Source: Bdellovibrionales bacterium
GTDB lineage: Bacteria > Bdellovibrionota > Bdellovibrionia > Bdellovibrionales > UBA1609
Assembly: GCA_020630675.1 (NCBI GenBank)
Contig: JAHDIR010000007.1
Location: 20,581 to 84,580 of the forward strand
DNA: 64,000 bases
Direction of reading: 5' to 3'
A model generated the notes under the pieces. That model searched no databases. It was not told the DNA's origin and worked only from the letters and a program-made list of their open reading frames with translations. Of the stretch, positions 30,035 through 38,613 are shown one piece after another (the first letter of the stretch is position 1; each line of letters starts with the position of its first letter). The translations under genes and the position numbers were made by a program.

Positions 30035-30577
30035 GTGAGTTATTTAAAGTCAAAATACGATAAAGAAATTGCAAAGGGTTTGATGAGTCAACTTAAGTTG
30101 AAGAACTCAATGCAAATCCCTTCTATACAGAAAGTAGTGATCAATGTCACTTACGCAGATGCCGTCAAAAACTCAAAACTTTTGAATAAGACTGTAGATG
30201 AGCTAACGGCCATTACTGGACAAAAGGCAGTTATTACAAAAGCAAAAAAAGCCATCTCGAATTTTAAACTAAGAGAAGGTGTACCTCTTGGAGTGAAAGT
30301 GACTTTACGTCGTGATCGCATGTGGTGCTTTTTGGATAAGTTTATTAACTTTACAGTTCCTAGAGTTCGTGATTTTCGTGGTCTCTCTTCAAAAGGTTTT
30401 GATGGTCGCGGGAACTATAATATGGGTATGAAAGAGCAGATTGTATTCCCTGAAATAAACTACGATAAAGTAGATAAAATTCGCGGAATGAATATTACAA
30501 TTTGTACATCAAGCAAAGACGACGCCGGCGGAAGAGCTTTATTAGAAGCTTTAGGAATGCCTTTTAAGAAGAGTTGA
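30035..30577 (+). CDS. rplE: 50S ribosomal protein L5
   Basis: 180 residues, GTG start after CTGGAG. Binds 5S rRNA and the P-site tRNA elbow. Family blocks: IPSIQKVVINV, GQKAVITKAKKAISNFKLREG and PRVRDFRGLS, C-terminal INYDKVDKIRGMNITICTS. The usual rpsN downstream is missing; rpsH follows ten bases on. Confidence 0.97.
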   Translation: MSYLKSKYDKEIAKGLMSQLKLKNSMQIPSIQKVVINVTYADAVKNSKLLNKTVDELTAITGQKAVITKAKKAISNFKLREGVPLGVKVTLRRDRMWCFLDKFINFTVPRVRDFRGLSSKGFDGRGNYNMGMKEQIVFPEINYDKVDKIRGMNITICTSSKDDAGGRALLEALGMPFKKS

Positions 30578-30587
30578 GGAGAAATTA

Positions 30588-30977
30588 ATGGATACTATTG
30601 GAAACTTTTTAACAAGAGTTCGAAACGCCGGGATGGCTAAACATGAAAAAGTGGATGTTCCAAATTCAAACGTCCGAATTGGCCTGGCTAAAGTGCTACA
30701 AGAGGCTGGTTATATCAGAAGCTACAAAGTAGCTAAAGACGGTAAGCAAGGGGTTATGCGTGTTTACTTGAGATATGACCAAGATGGTCATCATAGCATC
30801 AAGAAAATTCATAGAGTTAGTACGCCAGGTAAAAGAATATATGTAGCTGCAGGAGAAATCCCTCAGGTGCGTTCTGGTTTTGGTTTAGCAATTTTGAGCA
30901 CCAACAAAGGTGTTTTAAGCGGCGAAGAAGCAGCAAAGCAAAATGTTGGCGGCGAACTTCTTTGTAAGGTTTGGTAG
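30588..30977 (+). CDS. rpsH: 30S ribosomal protein S8
   Basis: 129 residues. Central-domain assembly protein and, in E. coli, translational repressor of the spc operon. MDTIGNFLTRVRNAGMAKH and the C-terminal GFGLAILSTNKGVLSGEEA are diagnostic; GAGGAGAAA precedes ATG. Confidence 0.97.
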   Translation: MDTIGNFLTRVRNAGMAKHEKVDVPNSNVRIGLAKVLQEAGYIRSYKVAKDGKQGVMRVYLRYDQDGHHSIKKIHRVSTPGKRIYVAAGEIPQVRSGFGLAILSTNKGVLSGEEAAKQNVGGELLCKVW

Positions 30978-30984
30978 GTGAATT

Positions 30985-31527
30985 ATGTCTAGAATTGGAA
31001 AATTACCGATTGCAATTGAAAAAGGTGTGGATGTTTCAATCTCGCCTGATAATGTTGTGACTGTTAAGGCTGGCAAAAACACAGAAGTAATTAATGTTAA
31101 GCCTGTTTTGACTGTTAAAATTGAAGATGGAAACTTATCTCTCACTCGAAATAATGATGAAACTCAAACAAGGGCTTATCACGGTTTATATAGAACTTTG
31201 ATTCACAATGCTATTGTTGGGGTGACTAAGGGTTGGAGTAAAGAGCTTGAGCTAAATGGTGTTGGTTATAGATCTGCCGTTAAGGGAAAAGTTTTAGAGC
31301 TTAACCTGGGCTACAGTCACCCAATAAACTTTGACATTCCTGCCGGAATTGAAGTTAAGGTTGAAAAGAATACTAAAGTGACAGTGAGCGGAAGTAGTCG
31401 TGAACTTGTTGGCCAAGTAGCGGCAAAAATTAGAGGGTACAGACCACCTGAGCCTTATTTAGGTAAGGGCGTCAAGTATAGTGATGAAGTTATTAAACGT
31501 AAAGCCGGTAAGTCGGCTGGTAAATAA
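30985..31527 (+). CDS. rplF: 50S ribosomal protein L6
   Basis: 180 residues. Near the sarcin-ricin loop. MSRIGKLPI start, [18 protein letters not shown] in the middle, and [20 protein letters not shown] at the end are characteristic. Confidence 0.98.
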   Translation: MSRIGKLPIAIEKGVDVSISPDNVVTVKAGKNTEVINVKPVLTVKIEDGNLSLTRNNDETQTRAYHGLYRTLIHNAIVGVTKGWSKELELNGVGYRSAVKGKVLELNLGYSHPINFDIPAGIEVKVEKNTKVTVSGSSRELVGQVAAKIRGYRPPEPYLGKGVKYSDEVIKRKAGKSAGK

Positions 31528-31538
31528 GGGGTTTTGTT

Positions 31539-31916
31539 GTGCGGTTAACTCTTAAAAAAAGAACAAGTTCGCGTGTAAAAACAAAGATGAAAAATAAAGC
31601 TAGAATCCGTAAAAAAGTTTCTGGTACAGCTGAGCGTCCGCGTTTGACTGTCTTTAGAAGTGGTCGCCATACTTATGCGCAATTAATTGATGATGTTGCA
31701 CGTACAACATTAGCTTCTGCTTCTAGTTTAGAAAAGTCTTTCAGCGAGTCTAGCAAAAGCAGTAAAGTGTCTGCCCAGCTTGTAGGAAAAATGATTGCAG
31801 AAAGAGCAAAAGAAAAAAATATTGAAAACGTGGTTTTTGATCGAAGTGGTTATGTTTATCACGGTCGTGTAAAGTCAGTAGCTGAAAGCGCAAGAGAAGC
31901 TGGATTAAACTTTTAA
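31539..31916 (+). CDS. rplR: 50S ribosomal protein L18
   Basis: 125 residues, GTG start after AAGGGG. Central-protuberance protein binding 5S rRNA with L5. [20 protein letters not shown] and the C-terminal [20 protein letters not shown] are diagnostic. Confidence 0.97.
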   Translation: MRLTLKKRTSSRVKTKMKNKARIRKKVSGTAERPRLTVFRSGRHTYAQLIDDVARTTLASASSLEKSFSESSKSSKVSAQLVGKMIAERAKEKNIENVVFDRSGYVYHGRVKSVAESAREAGLNF

Positions 31917-31928
31917 GGGAGTGTATTT

Positions 31929-32396
31929 GTGAATAACGAAAATGTTGAAGCACAAGAACGTGTAGTTACAATTAACCGAGTGGCGAAAGTTGTAAAAGGT
32001 GGTCGTAGGTTTTCCTTTTCTGCTTTAGTTGTTGCGGGCACTGGCCAAGGTGATGTTGGTTTTGGTACAGGTAAGGCTGGAGAGGTTCCAGAGGCCATTG
32101 GAAAAGCTAGCCGTATCGCAAAAAAAACTATGCAAAACTATAAATTGAAAGAGAGTCGCACTATACCTCATGAAGTTGTTGGTATTTTTGGGGCCGCTAA
32201 GGTCATTCTTATTCCTGCAGCCCCTGGAACAGGAGTTATTGCTGGTGGTGCAGTCAGAGCGGTGCTAGAAACAGTAGGAATTAAAGATATTTTAACAAAG
32301 TGTGTTGGAACTAGAAACCCTCATAACGCTGTTCGAGCGACATTGCAGGGGCTAGGTCAGTTAGTGGATACAAAGCAAAGTCGAGTGGAAGGCTAA
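31929..32396 (+). CDS. rpsE: 30S ribosomal protein S5
   Basis: 155 residues, GTG start. Fidelity protein at the mRNA entry channel. Double-stranded-RNA-binding-like N-domain with [20 protein letters not shown], then [15 protein letters not shown] and [13 protein letters not shown]. No visible ram-type loss. Confidence 0.97.
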   Translation: MNNENVEAQERVVTINRVAKVVKGGRRFSFSALVVAGTGQGDVGFGTGKAGEVPEAIGKASRIAKKTMQNYKLKESRTIPHEVVGIFGAAKVILIPAAPGTGVIAGGAVRAVLETVGIKDILTKCVGTRNPHNAVRATLQGLGQLVDTKQSRVEG

Positions 32397-32425
32397 TAAA
32401 CATAGAAAAGGTTTAAGGTGTAGTT

Positions 32426-32614
32426 ATGGCAAAGGCATTTAAAATTAAGCTTGTAAAAAGTTTGATTGGTAAAAATAAAAAGCAAAAAGACACAGTAAGG
32501 TGCTTAGGGCTTAGAAAAATTAACCATGAAGTAGTAGTAAAAGATACTCCTGCTCAACGTGGACAAATTTTCAAAATCCAGCATATGTTAGAAGTTACAC
32601 CTATCAACGATTAA
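32426..32614 (+). CDS. rpmD: 50S ribosomal protein L30
   Basis: 62 residues. Small peripheral 50S protein: [20 protein letters not shown] and [20 protein letters not shown] lies upstream of ATG. Confidence 0.95.
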   Translation: MAKAFKIKLVKSLIGKNKKQKDTVRCLGLRKINHEVVVKDTPAQRGQIFKIQHMLEVTPIND

Positions 32615-32637
32615 TTGAGATAAGTACGGAGAAAATC

Positions 32638-33078
32638 ATGAGTTTATTAAGCGAATTGCAACCTAAGAAAGGGTCTACTCACAAAAAAAGACGTGTTGGT
32701 CGTGGTCAAGGTTCTGGCTGGGGAAAGCAGGCAGCTAAAGGTCACAAAGGTCAAAAAGCAAGGTCTGGAGCTCCTATCCGTCGTGGTTTTGAGGGTGGTC
32801 AAACGCCTTTACAAATCAGGCTTCCTAAATTTGGTTTTACCAACCAAAAATTCAAAAAAGTTTATGAAATTGTAAACCTTAAGCAGCTTGAAAAGTTTGA
32901 AGGTGATGTGACGCCGCAAATTTTAAAAGATAAAGGTGTTACTCATAAAATAAATAGTGTTAAGATTCTAGGTGATGGTGAAATTAAAAAGGCCCTTAAT
33001 GTAAAGGCCCATAAATTTAGTGCATCCGCCAAGAAGTCTATTGAAGCAGCTGGCGGAACTATAGAGGTGATCAAGTAG
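32638..33078 (+). CDS. rplO: 50S ribosomal protein L15
   Basis: 146 residues. Late assembly protein. The Gly/Lys-rich N-terminus [20 protein letters not shown], then [20 protein letters not shown], are diagnostic. Its TAG overlaps the secY GTG by one base. Confidence 0.97.
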   Translation: MSLLSELQPKKGSTHKKRRVGRGQGSGWGKQAAKGHKGQKARSGAPIRRGFEGGQTPLQIRLPKFGFTNQKFKKVYEIVNLKQLEKFEGDVTPQILKDKGVTHKINSVKILGDGEIKKALNVKAHKFSASAKKSIEAAGGTIEVIK

Positions 33079-34400
33079 TGGCAGCAACAACCCCCAAGTT
33101 ATCTATTCCAACTGAGTTAAAACATCGTATCCTTTTCACTTTAGCAATGCTTGCGGTTTATAGAATCGGTGTTGCGGTGAGAGTACCAGGGGTTGATCCT
33201 GAAGCCGTCATGGGTTTCTTCCAACAGCAAAGTGGTGGTATTTTTGGTTTATTTAATACCTTTACTGGTGGAGCGCTTGAAAAGTTTAGTGTCTTTGCCC
33301 TAGGTATTATGCCTTATATATCAGCATCCATTATCTTTCAGTTACTACAGGCTGCAATCCCTTACTTTGAATCGTTAAAGAAGGAAGGAGAGTCTGGTCG
33401 TAAAAAACTAAATCAATACACTCGATACTCTACTGTTCTTCTGTCAATTGTACAGGGGTATGCGATGTCCTCTTGGCTGGCAAGCTCAAGTTATGATGGG
33501 CAGCCTCTTGTTGTGACTCCATTTTTTGGACCAGTTCCTTTCTTGGTTGTGACTATTTTTACGTTAACAGCCGGGGCTTGCTTTATTATGTGGATTGGTG
33601 AGCAAATTACAGAGCGAGGAGTTGGTAACGGGGCCAGTCTTATCATTTTTGCAGGTATTGCTGCAGCCATACCATCAGGAGCTGCTAGTTTACTTCAGCT
33701 TGTACAAAAGGGTGAGATGAACTTTTTACTCGCTTTAGTGATTGTTGCAGGGATGATTTTATCCATTGCAGCCATTGTTTTAATTGAGACTGGGCAGCGT
33801 AGAATTCAAGTTCAATACTCACAGAGAGGCCAAGGTAAGCAGGCTATGCAGGCGCCAGCAAGTCACTTGCCTTTAAAAATTAACTTTGCCAATGTGATTC
33901 CTCCCATTTTTGCTTCAAGTTTACTCATGTTTCCGGCCACTTTAGCTCAGTTTACCTCCGCGCCTTGGGTTGAAAAACTTCAGCAATCTTTTATGCCAAC
34001 GGGTTCTTTATATAATGTTATTTTTATCGCTTTAGTGGTCTTTTTCTGTTTCTTTTATACAGAAATTGTTTTTAACCCAACTGAAGTGGCTGATAATTTA
34101 AAAAAATATGGCGGTTTTGTTCCTGGCGTAAGAGCTGGTAAAAGCACGGCTGATTATATCAAAAGGGTTTTAGATCGCTTAACAGTGACAGGTGCTGTCT
34201 ACTTGAGCTTGATCTGTATCGTTCCAACATTACTGGTTCAAAAGATGAATTTGCCTTTTTTCTTTAGTGGAACAAGCCTTCTTATTTTGGTGGGTGTTGC
34301 TTTAGATACAACTCAGCAAATACAGTCTCACCTTATTACTGCTAAGTATGATGGTGTAATGAAGGGAGTTAAATCTCGAAGTCGGAGGGTTCAGTATTGA
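33078..34400 (+). CDS. secY: Preprotein translocase subunit SecY
   Basis: 440 residues with ten predicted membrane helices. Forms the protein-conducting channel in the inner membrane with SecE (7676) and SecG. Plug-domain region FGLFNTFTGGALEKFSVFALGIMPYI near residue 55-80 (first and last residues quoted in part: TGGALEKFSVFALGIMPYI), RGVGNGASLIIFAGI, and the cytosolic SecA-binding loop QRRIQVQYSQR. Start GTG overlaps rplO; its stop overlaps adk, as is common in spc operons. Confidence 0.98.
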   Translation: MAATTPKLSIPTELKHRILFTLAMLAVYRIGVAVRVPGVDPEAVMGFFQQQSGGIFGLFNTFTGGALEKFSVFALGIMPYISASIIFQLLQAAIPYFESLKKEGESGRKKLNQYTRYSTVLLSIVQGYAMSSWLASSSYDGQPLVVTPFFGPVPFLVVTIFTLTAGACFIMWIGEQITERGVGNGASLIIFAGIAAAIPSGAASLLQLVQKGEMNFLLALVIVAGMILSIAAIVLIETGQRRIQVQYSQRGQGKQAMQAPASHLPLKINFANVIPPIFASSLLMFPATLAQFTSAPWVEKLQQSFMPTGSLYNVIFIALVVFFCFFYTEIVFNPTEVADNLKKYGGFVPGVRAGKSTADYIKRVLDRLTVTGAVYLSLICIVPTLLVQKMNLPFFFSGTSLLILVGVALDTTQQIQSHLITAKYDGVMKGVKSRSRRVQY

Positions 34401-35038
34401 ACATTCTGCTCTTTGGTCCTCCTGGTGCTGGGAAAGGAACCCAGTCTGCGCTTTTAGTCGAAAAAGACGGCTATGCTCATATTAGCACTGGTGATATTTT
34501 AAGAGCAGCAATAAAAAATGAAACTCCCTTGGGGTTAGAGGCTAAAAAGCAAATAGACAAGGGTGAGCTTGTTCCTGACGAGGTTGTAACAGGCTTAGTC
34601 GATGAAGCCATTTCATCTTTAGGGCAACAACCTTTCATTTTAGATGGATTTCCAAGAACAGTAGTTCAGGCTGAAAATTTAGATGAAATTTTAAAAAATA
34701 AAGATAAAAAAATTAGTAAAGCCATATTTTTAGATGTCGACACTAATTTTCTAGTGAAAAGACTCTCAGGAAGAAGAGTTTGTAAGTCTTGTGGTGCCAG
34801 TTATCATGTTGATGCTAGTCCAACAAAAGTAGAGGGCATTTGCGACAAATGCTCTGGACAAACTTACCAGCGCACGGACGATGAGCCATCGGCAATTAAT
34901 AAGAGGCTAGAAGTTTATGAGCAGCAAACTTCTCCTTTAAAATCTTATTATATTGAGGTGGGTAACTTTGTGAAGGTCGATGGTTTAGGAAGTTTTCCTG
35001 AAGTCTATGGGCGGATTAAAGAATTAATAGAAGTTTAG
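34397..35038 (+). CDS. adk: Adenylate kinase, zinc-LID type
   Basis: 213 residues. Converts ATP plus AMP to 2 ADP. P-loop GPPGAGKGT (residues 7-15), AMP-binding ISTGDILRAA and LDGFPRT. The long LID carries four cysteines, CKSCG near 130 and CDKCSG near 152, so it is likely zinc-bound as in many Gram-positives. TTG start within the end of secY, seven bases after GGAGGG. Confidence 0.96.
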   Translation: MNILLFGPPGAGKGTQSALLVEKDGYAHISTGDILRAAIKNETPLGLEAKKQIDKGELVPDEVVTGLVDEAISSLGQQPFILDGFPRTVVQAENLDEILKNKDKKISKAIFLDVDTNFLVKRLSGRRVCKSCGASYHVDASPTKVEGICDKCSGQTYQRTDDEPSAINKRLEVYEQQTSPLKSYYIEVGNFVKVDGLGSFPEVYGRIKELIEV

Positions 35039-35215
35039 GCTCTTTGCTGTATTTTAAAGGGCTTTGGAAGAGTAAAAAATAGAAATTATTGGTTTTTTTA
35101 TTGAGAAACCTAGACATTAAATCGTCGGAGTGATAGCCTCAGCGATCGCAAGTGTTATATTTCTAGTTATTACATTTTTATTTAGTAATATTAAGTGTTT
35201 ACAAGGAAAAGTACA

Positions 35216-35329
35216 ATGAAGGTTAGAGCGTCAGTAAAAAAAATGTGCCCAAAATGCAAAGTCATAAAACGTAAGGGTGTTATTAGAATTATTTGTGAAG
35301 TTAAAAAACATAAACAAAAACAAGGTTAG
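35216..35329 (+). CDS. rpmJ: 50S ribosomal protein L36
   Basis: 37 residues. Zinc-ribbon protein: [19 protein letters not shown] carries the first two Cys (CPKC), and [13 protein letters not shown] the third Cys and the His of the C-x2-C-x12-C-x4-H site. ATG is eight bases after AAGGAA. The spacer before it (35039-35215) lacks infA and map, which often precede rpmJ. Confidence 0.97.
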   Translation: MKVRASVKKMCPKCKVIKRKGVIRIICEVKKHKQKQG

Positions 35330-35334
35330 TATAT

Positions 35335-35709
35335 ATGGCTCGAATAGCAGGAACAGATTTACCTAAAAATAAAAGATTAGTTATTGCCCTTACTTATATC
35401 TATGGAGTGGGAAACACCCGTGCAAAAAGCATTTGCAAAAATGTGGGCCTAGATGAAAGCTTAAGAACTGATAGCTTAACTGATGAGCAGGTGGTTCAAC
35501 TCAGAAATCATATTGATGATAGTTTTAAAGTAGAAGGTGATTTACGTCGTGAAGTGGGCCTTTCAATTAAAAGATTAATGGATTTAGGTTGCTATAGAGG
35601 CCTAAGGCACCGAAAAGGCTTGCCGGTTCGTGGCCAGAGTACAAGACAAAATGCAAGAACAAGAAAAGGTCCGAAAAAGACGGTCGCTAACAAGAAAAAA
35701 GCAGTTTAA
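35335..35709 (+). CDS. rpsM: 30S ribosomal protein S13
   Basis: 124 residues. Head protein forming bridges with 50[21 protein letters not shown] and [21 protein letters not shown] are diagnostic. First of the alpha-operon genes, five bases after rpmJ. Confidence 0.98.
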   Translation: MARIAGTDLPKNKRLVIALTYIYGVGNTRAKSICKNVGLDESLRTDSLTDEQVVQLRNHIDDSFKVEGDLRREVGLSIKRLMDLGCYRGLRHRKGLPVRGQSTRQNARTRKGPKKTVANKKKAV

Positions 35710-35723
35710 GAGGTAGCAAACTA

Positions 35724-36113
35724 ATGGCTGGAAAAAAATCAACTACGAAAAAGAAAAATAAAAGAAATGTACCTAGCGGTAGATGCTACGTGAATGCCGG
35801 TTTTGGTAATACAATTATTACTATCACTGATGGTAGCGGTGGAGCTATTTGTTGGTCGACGGCAGGTATGTTAGGCTTTAAGGGAAGTCGTAAAGGTACT
35901 CCTTTTGCGGCTCAAATGGCAGCTGAAGATGTCGCTAAAAAGGCTATGGACATGGGTTTCAAGTCTTGCGAGCTTTTCCTTAGTGGGCCTGGTGCAGGTA
36001 GAGAGCCTGCGGTGAGAGCAATAGCCAATGCCGGGATTCGTATTACATCTTTAAAAGATGTGACTCCAGTTCCTCACAATGGCTGCAGACCACCAAAAAG
36101 AAGACGTATTTAA
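35724..36113 (+). CDS. rpsK: 30S ribosomal protein S11
   Basis: 129 residues. Platform protein near the E-site m[39 protein letters not shown] and the C-terminal [16 protein letters not shown] are diagnostic. In many proteobacteria rpsD follows; here rpoA does. Confidence 0.98.
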   Translation: MAGKKSTTKKKNKRNVPSGRCYVNAGFGNTIITITDGSGGAICWSTAGMLGFKGSRKGTPFAAQMAAEDVAKKAMDMGFKSCELFLSGPGAGREPAVRAIANAGIRITSLKDVTPVPHNGCRPPKRRRI

Positions 36114-36148
36114 TTAATTTTTTTTAAAAGTTTTTGGGAGCAAAGATT

Positions 36149-37204
36149 ATGCAACAGCATTACTACAAATTTTGGAGAGACCTCATTAAACCAAAGTCTT
36201 TTGAGGTGGATAAAGATTCTCTTACCGATTCTTACGGAAAGTTTTCAGTGAAGCCCTTAGAGAGAGGCTTTGGTGTTACTTTGGGAAACTCATTACGTAG
36301 AGTTCTTTTGAGTTCTATGATGGGTTCTGCTGTTTCTGCAGTAAAATTTGAAGGCGTATTACACGAGTTCAGTACAATCCCTGAAGTTCTTGAAGATGTT
36401 ACAGATATTATTCTTAACTTTAAAGAAGTCAGGTTTCGTCAGTATACGGCCGAGCCATTAACTTTAAGAATTAGCAAACAAGGTCCTGGAGTTGTGACAG
36501 CTGCTGACATTCAAGTGACAGATCAAATTGAGGTTCTTAACCCTAATGCTCATATTGCCACCTTAGGTAAAGACGCTAAGTTTGATGCTGAAATTATTGT
36601 TACTTTTGGTCGCGGCTATGTTGGAGCTGAGGCAAATGAGCAAGATCTTCCTATTGGTTATATTGCCATTGATGCTTTATACAGTTCTATCCGTAAAGTT
36701 AATTATGCAGTAACAAATGCTCGTGTTGGTCAAAGAACTGACTACGACGCTTTATCTTTAGAGCTTTGGACAGATGGTTCAATAAAGCCAGAAGAAGCTG
36801 TTGCTTTAGCTGCAAAAATTTCTAAAGACCAAATGGATGTATTTGTTACTTTCGACGAGAATATTGAGCCGGAAGAGGAAGAAACTCAAGTTATTACTGG
36901 TCAGTTGAACGAAAACTTATTTAGATCAGTGGATGACTTAGAGCTTTCTGTGAGAAGTGCGAACTGCTTGAAAAATGCAAACATCAGGCATATCGGTGAG
37001 TTGGTTGTTAGGTCTGAAGGTGAAATGTTAAAAACAAAGAACTTTGGTAGAAAGTCTTTGAATGAAATTAAAGAAATTTTAACGACAATGGGTCTAACTT
37101 TAGGAATGAAAATTGAAGGTTGGCCTCCAGTGGGTTGGGACCCTAATGCGGTCACTCCTCCAAGTCGTTCAGCTGGTACTGGTGACCAGGGTGGAATGCA
37201 ATAA
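36149..37204 (+). CDS. rpoA: RNA polymerase subunit alpha
   Basis: 351 residues. N-terminal dimerisation domain with [21 protein letters not shown] and the C-terminal DNA/UP-element-binding domain with [16 protein letters not shown] and [15 protein letters not shown] Pro/Gly-rich tail follows. ATG 36149 is eight bases after GGGAG; the TTG at 36134 overlaps that site and is rejected. Confidence 0.98.
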   Translation: MQQHYYKFWRDLIKPKSFEVDKDSLTDSYGKFSVKPLERGFGVTLGNSLRRVLLSSMMGSAVSAVKFEGVLHEFSTIPEVLEDVTDIILNFKEVRFRQYTAEPLTLRISKQGPGVVTAADIQVTDQIEVLNPNAHIATLGKDAKFDAEIIVTFGRGYVGAEANEQDLPIGYIAIDALYSSIRKVNYAVTNARVGQRTDYDALSLELWTDGSIKPEEAVALAAKISKDQMDVFVTFDENIEPEEEETQVITGQLNENLFRSVDDLELSVRSANCLKNANIRHIGELVVRSEGEMLKTKNFGRKSLNEIKEILTTMGLTLGMKIEGWPPVGWDPNAVTPPSRSAGTGDQGGMQ

Positions 37205-37238
37205 ACAGTAAGTAAGATGCTCTAGTAGGAGAGTTTAG

Positions 37239-37736
37239 ATGAGACATAAAATTAAAAAACAAAACTTTGGAAGAAAACAAGGCCCTAAAAAGGCTCTAGT
37301 GAGAGGCTTAGTTAACTCACTTGTTGAACACGGCCGTATAAGAACAACTCTTACAAAAGCCAAGTTTATGAGAAGATATGTAGAAAAAGCTATCACGCAA
37401 GGTAAAGCAGGAACTGTGCACGCTAGACGTCAGCTTTTTGCCAAATACCCAAATGAAAATACGGTCAAAACTATTGTTGATGATCTTTCTGTAAGGTTTA
37501 AAGAGCGCCCAGGTGGTTACACGAGAGTTATTAAGTTAGGTCCAAGACCTGGTGATATGGCAGATATGGCTTATATTGAATTTGTGGATTACAAATTGCC
37601 AGAGGTTAACGAAGAAACTTCGGCTAAGGCTGAGAAAGAAGAAGCCAAGCGCCAAAAAGTTTTAAGTGCTGCTAAGCAGGCTAAAAAGAAAAGATTGCGT
37701 CAAATTCAAAACCAATCTCGCCGCTTAAATCGCTAA
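37239..37736 (+). CDS. rplQ: 50S ribosomal protein L17 with basic C-terminal extension
   Basis: 165 residues; the usual L17 core ends near residue 125 (YIEFVDYKLP), and about 40 more charged, Lys/Arg/Gln-rich residues follow (EEAKRQKVLSAAKQAKKKR). The core has RHKIKKQNFGRKQGPKKAL and GGYTRVIKLGPRPGD. Last gene of the superoperon, closed by the terminator at 37766. Confidence 0.96.
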   Translation: MRHKIKKQNFGRKQGPKKALVRGLVNSLVEHGRIRTTLTKAKFMRRYVEKAITQGKAGTVHARRQLFAKYPNENTVKTIVDDLSVRFKERPGGYTRVIKLGPRPGDMADMAYIEFVDYKLPEVNEETSAKAEKEEAKRQKVLSAAKQAKKKRLRQIQNQSRRLNR

Positions 37737-37765
37737 AAATTTAATAAAAAAATATTTTTTTCAAG

Positions 37766-37796
37766 AAAACTCCTGCAATTGTGGGAGTTTTTTTTT
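37766..37796 (+). terminator. Intrinsic terminator of the ribosomal superoperon
   Basis: AAAACTCC (37766-37773) pairs with GGGAGTTT (37783-37790) and runs into a nine-T tract. Ends the transcript after rplQ. Confidence 0.9.
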
Positions 37797-37838
37797 ATCC
37801 TATAGACTGTAATTTTACTTTTTATCAGAAGGTTCTAT

Positions 37839-38399
37839 GTGAAAAAGCTTTTAGTTTCTCTTGGGTTTGTTGCTCTTTGTGTATCTCTTTACTTTTGGTC
37901 TACAAAAAAATGGGGAGTCACAACCAATATTCCTGCTGGTATTAAAGTTCTCAATGATATTGAAAAAAATGGTGTTCCCAAATTTACACTTAAAGATATT
38001 CATGGAGATACGGTTAGTTTAGAGGACTTTGCTGATAAGGTTGTTATTCTAAATTTTTGGGCCTCTTGGTGCGAACCCTGTGTTGATGAGTTTCCCACGC
38101 TGATTAAGTTAATAAAGCATTTTAAGGGCAAAATTGTTTTGATAGCTATTTCTGCTGATCATACTGAGTCAGATATGAATAACTTTATACGAGCCTTTGA
38201 CGTCAAAGATCCATTTATAAAGGTTTTATGGGATAAAGAAAAAACAGTTGCTTCTAGTTATGGAACTAAAATTCTTCCTGAAACTTATGTTCTCGGTCAT
38301 AATTTTAAAGTTTTGAGAAAAATTATTGGAGTTGATAAATGGTACACTAATGAAGCGATTCTATTTTTTGAAAGTATAGTTAATGATCAAGCCATGTGA
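37839..38399 (+). CDS. TlpA/ResA-like membrane-tethered thioredoxin
   Basis: 186 residues, GTG start after AGAAGG. N-terminal hydrophobic segment (about 3-20) without a clear cleavage site, so probably an anchor with the thioredoxin domain in the periplasm. Active site WASWCEPC with C78 and C81, preceded by DIHGDTVSLEDFADK, typical of TlpA/ResA. The cis-Pro segment is KILPETYVL. Such proteins usually act as thiol reductants, for example in cytochrome c maturation, but no cytochrome gene is nearby; the Cys-rich prepilins downstream are possible clients (inference). Confidence 0.85.
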   Translation: MKKLLVSLGFVALCVSLYFWSTKKWGVTTNIPAGIKVLNDIEKNGVPKFTLKDIHGDTVSLEDFADKVVILNFWASWCEPCVDEFPTLIKLIKHFKGKIVLIAISADHTESDMNNFIRAFDVKDPFIKVLWDKEKTVASSYGTKILPETYVLGHNFKVLRKIIGVDKWYTNEAILFFESIVNDQAM

Positions 38400-38579
38400 T
38401 TTTAAGGCAACTCTTCTTAGCTTAGAGTTTTTAAGAGTTTAGGGCTCTAAAGGACACAAAGCTTTTAAATATAAAGTCATGGTTTTAAATAACAAATTAT
38501 CAAACGATTTAAATTAAGTGATGTGGCAGTAACCCCTTAAGAATTCAAGGAAGTACTTTTATTGCTATTAGGTCAGCCA

Positions 38580-38607
38580 TTGCTAATTTATAAAAAAAAA
38601 ATATAAT
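38580..38607 (+). promoter_or_regulatory. Promoter placing transcription start at the ATG of the next gene
   Basis: TTGCTA (38580-38585), 16-base spacer, perfect TATAAT (38602-38607), then six bases to ATG 38614. No Shine-Dalgarno is present, so the mRNA may be leaderless. Confidence 0.55.
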
Positions 38608-38613
38608 TAAACA

